This document shows positions 54,479 to 64,000 of a stretch of 64,000 nt of DNA, one piece after another (position 1 is the stretch's first letter; each line of letters begins with the position of its first letter). The DNA is taken from assembly GCA_004762155.1 (NCBI GenBank), contig SIHP01000002.1, positions 248,001 to 312,000 of the forward strand, written 5' to 3'. The notes below the pieces were generated by a model, which ran no database searches, was not told where the DNA came from, and saw nothing but the letters and a program-made list of their open reading frames with translations. Source of the stretch: Flavobacteriaceae bacterium (GTDB lineage Bacteria; Bacteroidota; Bacteroidia; Flavobacteriales; Flavobacteriaceae). The translations under genes and the position numbers were made by a program.

Positions 54479-54486
54479 TATATTTG
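54479..54486 (+). promoter_or_regulatory. -7 box of gdhA
   Basis: TATATTTG, about 46 bp before the ATG at 54533. The -33 position carries only a weak TTTC. Confidence 0.4.
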
Positions 54487-54508
54487 CTAACTATTAAAAT
54501 TATAATAA

Positions 54509-55876
<1,368 letters not shown>

Positions 55877-55900
55877 AAACTTCCTTTAAATAAAAAACTT

Positions 55901-55931
55901 AAAAGCACATCAAATTTTGATGTGCTTTTTT
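55901..55931 (+). terminator. Terminator after gdhA
   Basis: AAAAGCACATCAAA (55901-55914) and TTTTGATGTGCTTTTTT, perfect 14-bp stem, 25 bp after gdhA. Confidence 0.9.
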
Positions 55932-56045
55932 AATTAACAATATTTTATGCACAAATAAATAGCACCAAAAAGAAGACTTTTATAAATTTATAGCGTATTA
56001 AATTGATGTTTTAAATTAGAACATTATAAAATTAAACTATTTTTC

Positions 56046-56291
56046 ATGCTTATCCGAATTATCATTTTAGTTCTAATCATATATTTCATTGTGAAAAAAG
56101 GCTATTTAAAACCCTTCTTTAATTCATCATCAAAAGACGATAAATTAATGACTATTGAAGATAAATACAATAGTAAAAAAAAATTAGAGCAAGATGAACT
56201 AAATAAATTACTAGAGAAAATTAATAAAAGAGGTTATGAAAATTTATCAGAAAAAGAAAAAATCCAATTAGATAAACTTTCTAAAAAATAA
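56046..56291 (+). CDS. Small membrane-anchored protein, DUF6576-like
   Basis: 81 residues: one membrane segment (LIRIIILVLIIYFIV), then a charged helical tail with IEDKYNSKKKLEQDELNKLLEKINKRGYENLSEKEKIQLDKLSKK. That tail resembles DUF6576, the C-terminal extension of many Bacteroidota rhomboid proteases, here on its own without a rhomboid domain. Function unknown. The next gene begins 5 bp later, so they are co-transcribed. Confidence 0.65.
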   Translation: MLIRIIILVLIIYFIVKKGYLKPFFNSSSKDDKLMTIEDKYNSKKKLEQDELNKLLEKINKRGYENLSEKEKIQLDKLSKK

Positions 56292-56296
56292 AAAGC

Positions 56297-57139
56297 ATGA
56301 AAAAAATAAAAAACGCTATTATACAAGGACAGCATAAACCTATTTTAGTTGATGCTTTTTTTAAAGAAAACAGCCAACCAAAACCTATTGTTATTTTTTG
56401 TCATGGTTACAAAGGATTTAAAGATTGGGGTGCTTGGAATTTAATGGCTGAGCAGTTTTCAGAAAATAATTACTTTTTTATAAAATTTAACTTTTCTCAT
56501 AACGGAGGAACAATTGAACAACCAATAGATTTTCCAGACCTTGAGGCTTTCGGACAAAATAATTTCACTAAAGAATTAGATGATTTAGAAACTGTAATTA
56601 ATTGGATTGTTAAAAACACCACATTTAGTAATGAAATTGACACCAATAACATTACATTAATTGGCCACAGTAGAGGTGGTGGAATTGTAACCATAAAAGC
56701 AGAAGAAGATAATAGAATTAAAAAGGTAATTACATTAGCTGGTGTATCCGATTATAAATCGCGTTTCCCTAAAGATGAAGAGTTAGACTTTTGGCGTAAA
56801 AAAGGAGTTTCTTTTATAACAAACGGAAGAACTCAGCAACAAATGCCTCATTATTTTCAATTTTTTGAAGACTTTATAGCTCATGAAAATAGATTAACAA
56901 TAAAAAGAGCTGTTGAAAATTTAAAAATTCCACATTTAATTATTCATGGTACAAACGATGAAACTGTAACTTTAAAAGAAGGAGAAATTCAACACCAATG
57001 GAATCCAAAAAGTGATTTTAAAGTTATTGAAAATGCAAATCATGTTTTTGGCGCATCTCATCCTTGGAATGAAAAAAACTTACCCAAAGACTTACAAAAA
57101 TCAACTACTTTTTGCATCAATTTTATTACTCAAAATTAG
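56297..57139 (+). CDS. Alpha/beta hydrolase (dienelactone-hydrolase-like)
   Basis: 280 residues. Oxyanion strand PIVIFCHGYKGFKDWGAWN, nucleophile elbow LIGHSRGGGIVTIKA (Ser about residue 128), acid in HGTNDETV and His in ANHVFGASHPW. All members of the catalytic triad are visible. It has no signal peptide and is likely cytoplasmic; an esterase or acyl hydrolase role is plausible, with unknown substrate. It follows the DUF6576-like gene by 5 bp. Confidence 0.87.
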   Translation: MKKIKNAIIQGQHKPILVDAFFKENSQPKPIVIFCHGYKGFKDWGAWNLMAEQFSENNYFFIKFNFSHNGGTIEQPIDFPDLEAFGQNNFTKELDDLETVINWIVKNTTFSNEIDTNNITLIGHSRGGGIVTIKAEEDNRIKKVITLAGVSDYKSRFPKDEELDFWRKKGVSFITNGRTQQQMPHYFQFFEDFIAHENRLTIKRAVENLKIPHLIIHGTNDETVTLKEGEIQHQWNPKSDFKVIENANHVFGASHPWNEKNLPKDLQKSTTFCINFITQN

Positions 57140-57349
57140 TTTTAAAATAAAAATAAAGCACTCTTTAATCCCTTTGAAAATGGCTACAATTTTAGTTTTT
57201 TACATTAAAGATAGAATATGTATATTTACTAATTGTTAAAAGTTTACTCAAAAAAAAGTAAACTACTGAAAGAACTATAGTTAAATGATAGTTTTTTGAT
57301 ACTATAACTATTTATAGATTTAAAAAACTACTAAAATATATAAAATATT

Positions 57350-58817
<1,468 letters not shown>

Positions 58818-58843
<26 letters not shown>

Positions 58844-59318
58844 TTATTTATCTATTTTTTTATTGATTTCCACATTGGTTTCTTGTGATTCCAATCGTGT
58901 TTTTGATGACTATTATTCAATGAATGAAGATTCATGGAATAATAGTGAAACTGTTATGTTTCCTTTCACTATTAACGATACGATTAACAAACATGATCTA
59001 TTCATCAATATAAGAAATAACAGCAAATACCCGTTTAGTAATTTGTTTTTAATTACACATTTAAGCTTTCCTGATGGTCAGGAAATAGTCGATACTCTTG
59101 AGTATGATATGACTGATAAATCAGGTAAATTTTTAGGTGAAGGCTTTTCTAGTATCAAAGAAAATAAACTTTATTATAAAGAAAACATTAGTTTTCCTAT
59201 TTCTGGTGACTATTCTATTGCTATTCTTCAAGCAATGAGAAAAAGCAACGAGGTAGACGGAATTAAATCTTTAGAAGGCGTTACAGATGTAGGCTTTAGA
59301 ATTGAAAAAATTAAATAA
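58818..59318 (+). CDS. gldH: Gliding motility lipoprotein GldH
   Basis: 166-residue lipoprotein required for gliding in flavobacteria. Lipobox around SIFLLISTLVSC (Cys about 23), then DSNRVFDDYYSMNEDSWNN and the beta-rich body with NIRNNSKYPFSNLFLI, characteristic of GldH. The start codon lies inside the end of the PSP1/RicT-like gene (26-bp overlap), and PBP1A begins 2 bp after the stop. The organism therefore probably glides and, with GldH, may use the type IX system; no other gld gene is in the window. Confidence 0.93.
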
Positions 59319-59320
59319 TT

Positions 59321-61612
59321 ATGACAGAAAAAAAAGTTGTAAACTTTAAAAAATTCATCAAATGGTTTTGGGGTATTGTCTTAGGAGGCATACTTTTTAT
59401 TTGCTTTTTATTTCTATTAGCTTCATGGGGTGTTTTTGGTACTTTACCTACTTTTGAAGAGTTAGAAAACCCAGAAAACAATTTAGCTACCGAAATAATT
59501 TCTACTGATGGTAAAACTATTGGTAAATATGCAGTTGAAAACAGAACACCAATACGATATAAAGATCTACCAAACAACTTAATAAAAGCATTAGTCTCAA
59601 CTGAGGACGAACGTTTTTATGAACATTCAGGTATTGATTTTAGAGGACTTGCAAGAGCAATTTCTAAACCAGGAAGTGGAGGTGCAAGTACAATTACGCA
59701 GCAATTAGCTAAAATGCTTTTTACTGGTAAAGCTTCAAGAAGTATTCTTCCTAGAATTGGTCAAAAACTTAAAGAGTGGGTAGTTGCTACAAAATTAGAA
59801 AGCCAATACACAAAACAGGAAATCATTACTATGTATTTAAATAAATACGATTTCTTAAATAGAGCTGTTGGTATACGATCTGCATCTAGAATTTATTTTG
59901 ATAAAGAACCTAAAGATCTTAAAGTACATGAATCTGCTATGCTGGTTGGAATGCTAAAAAACTCATCATACTTTAATCCTTTACGCAGAGCAGAATTAGT
60001 TAAACAGAGAAGAAATGTAGTTTTAAAACAAATGGAAAGAAATGAACATTTTACACTTGCTGTAAAAGATTCATTACAAAAATTACCTTTAAATTTAAAA
60101 TACACGCCAGAAACTCATAGTGACGGTTTAGCAACCTATTTTAGAGAACATTTAAGAGACTATTTAAAAACTTGGGTTAAAAACAATCCTAAAGCTAACG
60201 GAGAATCGTATAATATTTATAGAGACGGATTAAAAATATTTGTAACCATAGATTCTCGTATGCAACAATATGCTCAAGAAGCTGTTACGGAACATATGTC
60301 TAATTTACAGAAATATTTCTTTGACGAACAAAAAAGAAATAAGCAGGCTCCTTTTTACGATATCGAAAAAAGCGATATTAATAAAATTATTAATCGCGCT
60401 AAAAAGAATACAGATCGTTATAAAAAAATGAAAAAAGCGGGTAAAACTGACAAGGAAATAGAAACCTCTTTCAAAACAAAAAAAGAAATGAGAGTCTTTA
60501 CCTGGAAAGGAGATAGAGATACGATTATGACGCCTTATGATTCTATACGTTATTATAAATACTTTTTACGTTCTGGTTTAGTTTCTATAGAACCACAAAC
60601 TGGACATATTAAAGCCTGGGTTGGTGGTATTAACAACAAATACTTTAAATACGATGCCGTTGAACAACAAAAACGACAAGTAGGTTCTACTTTTAAACCT
60701 TTTGTTTATGCGACTGCTATTAATCAATTAAAATTATCTCCTTGTGATAAATTCCCAAATACATTATATACAATTCCTAAAGAAAAATATGGAATGGATG
60801 ACGATTGGACACCAAAAAACTCTGATGGAAAATACGGTGGCGAATTAACATTAAAACAAGCTTTGGCGGGTTCTGTTAACGTAATTACAGCTCGTTTAAT
60901 AGATAAAGTATCGCCTATTAATGTTGCTCGTTTGGCTAAATCCGCAGGTGTTTCATCAGACATTCAAGCAAATCCATCTATTGCTTTAGGAGCTTTGGAT
61001 TTATCATTATTAGAGATGGTTAGTGCGTATTCTACTTTTGCTAACAAAGGTTTACGTGTTAGTCCAATGATGTTAATGCGCATTGAAGATAAAAACGGAA
61101 CGGTATTAGAAGATTTCATTCCTGAAACCAAAGAAGTTTTAAGCGAAGAATCTGCTTATGTTATTCTAAACTTAATGGAAGGAGTTACTCAAGGAGGTTC
61201 CGGTACTCGTTTACGTGGTTCTTTTCCAAGACCAAAATACCTTACTGGATATCCATATAAATTTAGAAATCCAATTGCTGGAAAAACAGGGACAACTCAA
61301 AATCAATCAGATGGTTGGTTTATGGGAATTGTACCAAACCTTGCTACTGGTGTTTGGACTGGTGGTGAAGATCGTTCAATTCACTTTGCAGGAATAGGAA
61401 AAGGGCAAGGAGCCTCTATGTCATTACCAACCTGGGGAATTTACATGCGTAAATGTTATAATGACAAAACATTAAACATAAGCGACAAACCTTTTGAAAA
61501 ACCTGCAGATTTATCTATAAATATTGATTGTACTAAAGTAATAGAAACAACCAATGATGAAACTGATGGAACAGATGGAAAAAAAGAAGAAGGTAACGAT
61601 ACCGATTTTTAA
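59321..61612 (+). CDS. Class A penicillin-binding protein (PBP1A-like)
   Basis: 763 residues. One N-terminal membrane anchor (about 17-38), glycosyltransferase 51 domain (about 60-240: STEDERFYEHSGIDFRGLARAI with its catalytic Glu, GGASTITQQLAKMLF) and a transpeptidase domain (about 410-700) with GSTFKPFVYATAI (SxxK), SVNVITARL (SxN) and AGKTGTTQNQSDGWF (KTG). Synthesises and cross-links peptidoglycan in the periplasm. A Lys-rich insertion (about 340-380) separates the domains. A short acidic tail (DETDGTDGKKEEGND) closes the protein. Confidence 0.95.
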   Translation: MTEKKVVNFKKFIKWFWGIVLGGILFICFLFLLASWGVFGTLPTFEELENPENNLATEIISTDGKTIGKYAVENRTPIRYKDLPNNLIKALVSTEDERFYEHSGIDFRGLARAISKPGSGGASTITQQLAKMLFTGKASRSILPRIGQKLKEWVVATKLESQYTKQEIITMYLNKYDFLNRAVGIRSASRIYFDKEPKDLKVHESAMLVGMLKNSSYFNPLRRAELVKQRRNVVLKQMERNEHFTLAVKDSLQKLPLNLKYTPETHSDGLATYFREHLRDYLKTWVKNNPKANGESYNIYRDGLKIFVTIDSRMQQYAQEAVTEHMSNLQKYFFDEQKRNKQAPFYDIEKSDINKIINRAKKNTDRYKKMKKAGKTDKEIETSFKTKKEMRVFTWKGDRDTIMTPYDSIRYYKYFLRSGLVSIEPQTGHIKAWVGGINNKYFKYDAVEQQKRQVGSTFKPFVYATAINQLKLSPCDKFPNTLYTIPKEKYGMDDDWTPKNSDGKYGGELTLKQALAGSVNVITARLIDKVSPINVARLAKSAGVSSDIQANPSIALGALDLSLLEMVSAYSTFANKGLRVSPMMLMRIEDKNGTVLEDFIPETKEVLSEESAYVILNLMEGVTQGGSGTRLRGSFPRPKYLTGYPYKFRNPIAGKTGTTQNQSDGWFMGIVPNLATGVWTGGEDRSIHFAGIGKGQGASMSLPTWGIYMRKCYNDKTLNISDKPFEKPADLSINIDCTKVIETTNDETDGTDGKKEEGNDTDF

Positions 61613-61636
61613 CATTCACTTTTAAACAAAACTAAA

Positions 61637-62338
61637 ATGATAAACAAAAAAGTAACTAACGTACAAGAAGCTACAAATGGAGTTAAAGACGGAATGACCT
61701 TTATGTTAGGTGGTTTTGGTTTATGTGGAATTCCTGAAAATGCTATTACAGAGTTAGTACGCTTAGGAGTAAAGAATGTTACTTGTATCTCTAACAATGC
61801 AGGTGTAGATGATTTTGGATTGGGTTTGTTACTACAAAACCGTCAGATAAAAAAAATGATTTCTTCTTATGTTGGAGAAAATGATGAATTTGAAAGACAA
61901 ATGTTGTCTGGAGAATTGGAAGTAGAGCTAACACCTCAAGGAACTTTAGCTGAAAAATGTAGAGCTGCACAAGCAGGTTTTCCTGCATTTTATACTCCAG
62001 CTGGTTATGGAACCGAAGTTGCAGAAGGAAAAGAAACAAGAGAATTTAATGGTAAAATGCATGTTCTAGAACCTGCTTTTGAAGCTGATTTTGCTTTTGT
62101 AAAAGCTTGGAAAGGTGATGCTGCTGGAAATTTAGTTTTCAAAGGAACGTCTCGTAATTTCAATCCAAATATGTGTGGTGCAGCAACTATTACAGTTGCT
62201 GAAGTAGAAGAATTGGTTCCTGTAGGAACTTTAGACCCTAACAATATTCATATTCCAGGTATTTTTGTGCAACGAATTTTTCAAGGTGAAAACTATGAGA
62301 AACGTATTGAACAACGTACTGTTCGCTCTCGTAATTAA
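61637..62338 (+). CDS. scoA: 3-oxoacid CoA-transferase subunit A
   Basis: 233 residues, alpha subunit of succinyl-CoA:3-ketoacid CoA transferase, which activates acetoacetate or similar acids for degradation. [20 protein letters not shown] and [28 protein letters not shown] are typical. It acts as a heteromer with subunit B, encoded after a small four-helix-bundle gene. The other genes of ketone-body use are not in the window. Confidence 0.95.
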   Translation: MINKKVTNVQEATNGVKDGMTFMLGGFGLCGIPENAITELVRLGVKNVTCISNNAGVDDFGLGLLLQNRQIKKMISSYVGENDEFERQMLSGELEVELTPQGTLAEKCRAAQAGFPAFYTPAGYGTEVAEGKETREFNGKMHVLEPAFEADFAFVKAWKGDAAGNLVFKGTSRNFNPNMCGAATITVAEVEELVPVGTLDPNNIHIPGIFVQRIFQGENYEKRIEQRTVRSRN

Positions 62339-62393
62339 TTTTTCTATTTGAAAATGTGTTTATTTGAAAATTTCTTGTTTAAAACCTCTATTT

Positions 62394-62747
62394 ATGAGAA
62401 ATGATAAAGAAAATATAATTATAAATTTAACTTTTGAGTTATCTCTTCAAGTGATTAAATTTTCAGAAGAAATTAGGGAATTGCATAAATATGAAATGGC
62501 TTCGCAAATTTTTAGAAGTGGAACTTCTATTGGAGCAAATATTAGAGAAGCACAAAACGCAGAAAGTAAAGCGGATTTTATTCATAAGTTTAAGATTTCT
62601 GCTAAAGAAGCAGATGAATTGGAATATTGGTTAGAGTTATGTGAAAAGTCAGAATTTTATCCAAATCCAAATAAAAAAATTACTGACGATTTAAAAGTTG
62701 TTATTAAAATAATTAGCAAAATAATTGCTTCATCTAAAAGAAAATAA
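62394..62747 (+). CDS. Four-helix-bundle protein (23S rRNA intervening-sequence family)
   Basis: 117 residues. ATG 62394 (MRNDKENIIINLTFELSLQVI); a TTG-led longer form (62364) has no family match upstream. FRSGTSIGANIREAQNAESKADFIHKFKISAKEADELEYWLEL is the family core. It is intact and lies between the two CoA-transferase subunit genes, 55 bp after scoA and 34 bp before scoB. Function unknown. Compare the copy at 5415. Confidence 0.88.
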   Translation: MRNDKENIIINLTFELSLQVIKFSEEIRELHKYEMASQIFRSGTSIGANIREAQNAESKADFIHKFKISAKEADELEYWLELCEKSEFYPNPNKKITDDLKVVIKIISKIIASSKRK

Positions 62748-62781
62748 TTTTCAAATCTTCAAATTAACGAATTGTACAATT

Positions 62782-63435
62782 ATGCTTGATAAAAACGGAA
62801 TAGCGAAACGAATCGCAAAAGAAGTTAAAGACGGTTATTACGTAAACCTAGGTATTGGTATACCAACTTTAGTTGCAAATTATGTTAGAAACGATATTGA
62901 GGTAGAATTCCAAAGTGAAAATGGAGTTTTAGGAATGGGACCTTTTCCTTTTGAAGGTGAAGAAGATGCTGACATTATAAATGCTGGAAAACAAACCATA
63001 ACAACAATGCCAGGTGCAAGTTTTTTTGATTCCGCAACTAGCTTTGCAATGATTAGAGGAAAACACGTAGACTTGACTATTTTGGGAGCAATGGAAGTTG
63101 CTGAAAATGGTGATATTGCCAACTGGAAAATCCCAGGGAAAATGGTAAAAGGTATGGGAGGCGCAATGGATTTGGTTGCTTCTGCAGAAAACATTATTGT
63201 TGCTATGATGCATACCAATAAACGTGGTGAATCTAAATTATTAAAAAAATGTTCTCTTCCTTTAACTGGTGTTGGTTGTGTAACTAAGGTAGTTACTAAT
63301 ATGGCTGTTTTAGAAGTTAAAAACAATGAATTTCATTTACTAGAAAGAGCTCCAGGGATTTCTGTAGAAGAAATTAAAAATGCAACAGAAGGTACATTAA
63401 TCGTAAATGGTGAAGTTCCAGAAATGGACATCTAA
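62782..63435 (+). CDS. scoB: 3-oxoacid CoA-transferase subunit B
   Basis: 217 residues from ATG 62782 (MLDKNGIAKRIAKEVKDGYYVNLGIGIPTLVANY). The catalytic Glu is in FQSENGVLGMGPFP, and GGAMDLVASAENIIVAM follows. A longer frame from TTG 62725 runs into the four-helix-bundle gene and lacks family similarity. Forms the active transferase with scoA. Confidence 0.95.
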   Translation: MLDKNGIAKRIAKEVKDGYYVNLGIGIPTLVANYVRNDIEVEFQSENGVLGMGPFPFEGEEDADIINAGKQTITTMPGASFFDSATSFAMIRGKHVDLTILGAMEVAENGDIANWKIPGKMVKGMGGAMDLVASAENIIVAMMHTNKRGESKLLKKCSLPLTGVGCVTKVVTNMAVLEVKNNEFHLLERAPGISVEEIKNATEGTLIVNGEVPEMDI

Positions 63436-63501
63436 ACCATATTGAAATTCAATTATAATAAAATAAATATTTCTCCCAAAAGGGAAATAAAAAGGGGATA
63501 A

Positions 63502-64000
63502 ATGAAAATAATATCATACAACGTAAACGGAATACGTGCGGCTATAAAAAAAGGGTTTATTGATTGGTTACAACAAGCGGATCCTGATGTAATATGCATA
63601 CAAGAAACAAAAGCTCATAAAGAGCAATTAGATGTAACTGAATTTGAAAACGCAGGTTATCCTTATCATTATTGGTTTTCTGCACAAAAAAAAGGCTATT
63701 CTTCCGTTGCTATATTCTGTAAGAAAGAACCAAAACATATTGAGTACGGAACAGGAATTGAAAGCATGGATTTTGAAGGTAGAAACATCCGAGTAGACTT
63801 TGATGAAATTTCTGTAATGAGCTTATACCTTCCGTCTGGAACAAATAAAGATCGTTTAGATTTTAAGTTTCAATATATGGCCGAATTCCAAGAATATGTA
63901 AATAATCTAAAAGAGGAACTTCCTAATTTAGTTATTTGTGGTGATTACAATATTTGTCATGAAGCTATTGATATCCATAATCCTAAAATGAAAAACGTTT
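63502..64000 (+). CDS. xth: Exodeoxyribonuclease III (N-terminal part, cut by window edge)
   Basis: 166 codons visible from ATG 63502: MKIISYNVNGIRAAIKKGFIDWLQ, PDVICIQETKA (catalytic Glu), YLPSGTNKDRLDFK and GDYNICHEAIDIHNPK (catalytic Asp/Asn). AP endonuclease and 3'-5' exonuclease of base-excision repair in the cytoplasm. The family is about 255 residues, so about 90 lie beyond the window. Confidence 0.95.
   Translation, partial: MKIISYNVNGIRAAIKKGFIDWLQQADPDVICIQETKAHKEQLDVTEFENAGYPYHYWFSAQKKGYSSVAIFCKKEPKHIEYGTGIESMDFEGRNIRVDFDEISVMSLYLPSGTNKDRLDFKFQYMAEFQEYVNNLKEELPNLVICGDYNICHEAIDIHNPKMKNV

Noticed and set aside
57241..57264. Small hairpin AGTTTACT/AGTAAACT between the hydrolase and RicT-like gene
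   Set aside because: An 8-bp stem with an all-A loop and no T run on the sense strand; too weak to call a terminator.

Overview
The window is a 64 kb piece of an AT-rich chromosome from a marine-type Flavobacteriaceae bacterium (Bacteroidota), most like Polaribacter or Tenacibaculum. Evidence: the gliding lipoprotein gene gldH beside a RicT/PSP1 homologue and a class A penicillin-binding protein; many Bacteroidota-restricted families (DUF6341, DUF6427, DUF2480, DUF3078, DUF6503, DUF6576); signal peptides ending in A-Q; promoters of the TTTG-N18-TAnnTTTG type; and almost no Shine-Dalgarno sequences. I see no rRNA, tRNA, CRISPR array, insertion sequence or prophage. Most of the window is ordinary core genome, with two accessory patches.

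Layout. 1-6.9 kb (minus strand): pgi (cut by the window edge), an M23 lipoprotein peptidase, a DUF3108 protein, and aromatic amino acid breakdown (tryptophan 2,3-dioxygenase, 4-hydroxyphenylpyruvate dioxygenase, homogentisate 1,2-dioxygenase) with a four-helix-bundle gene wedged between the last two. 6.9-7.4 kb: a palindrome-rich intergenic stretch. 7.4-16.3 kb: Mrp/NifU iron-sulfur proteins, a VOC protein, an alkyltransferase-like protein overlapping an unusual 2OG-Fe(II) oxygenase/WD40 fusion, trmB, two small membrane-protein families, upp, an alpha/beta hydrolase and hflX.

16.4-25.9 kb is the first accessory patch: a repeated array of exported proteins with a TonB C-terminal domain (T) and outer-membrane TonB-dependent receptors (R), in the order broken T1 - broken R1 - T2 - R2 - T3 - truncated T4. 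T proteins carry a signal-peptide-like N terminus and two conserved cysteine pairs, unlike standard membrane-anchored TonB. 25.9-35 kb: CNNM-family membrane protein, DUF3078, DUF2480, DUF59/SufT-like and SufE genes, then PfkB kinase, acyltransferase, purF (behind a threonine-rich mini-ORF) and a YfcC-family transporter.

35.0-38.9 kb is the second accessory patch: a polymorphic-toxin-like gene with a C39/papain-like C-terminal domain, interrupted by an in-frame stop, followed by a likely immunity gene and three small or broken genes, all behind a strong promoter overlapped by a dyad operator. 39.1-48 kb: a PKHD-type hydroxylase, glycerophosphodiesterase, a ClC channel with a Gln in place of the gating Glu, DUF3999/DUF2339 membrane proteins and an exported tail-fibre-like protein. 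48-64 kb: DUF6503, aspS, HopJ, a sodium:alanine symporter, pheS, gdhA, DUF6576, a hydrolase, RicT-like, gldH, PBP1A, the two CoA-transferase subunits with another four-helix-bundle gene between them, and the start of an exodeoxyribonuclease III gene.

The best candidates for something under-described are the TonB-like/receptor array, the oxygenase-WD40 fusion coupled to an alkyltransferase-like gene, the decaying papain-like toxin locus, and four-helix-bundle genes nested inside catabolic operons.
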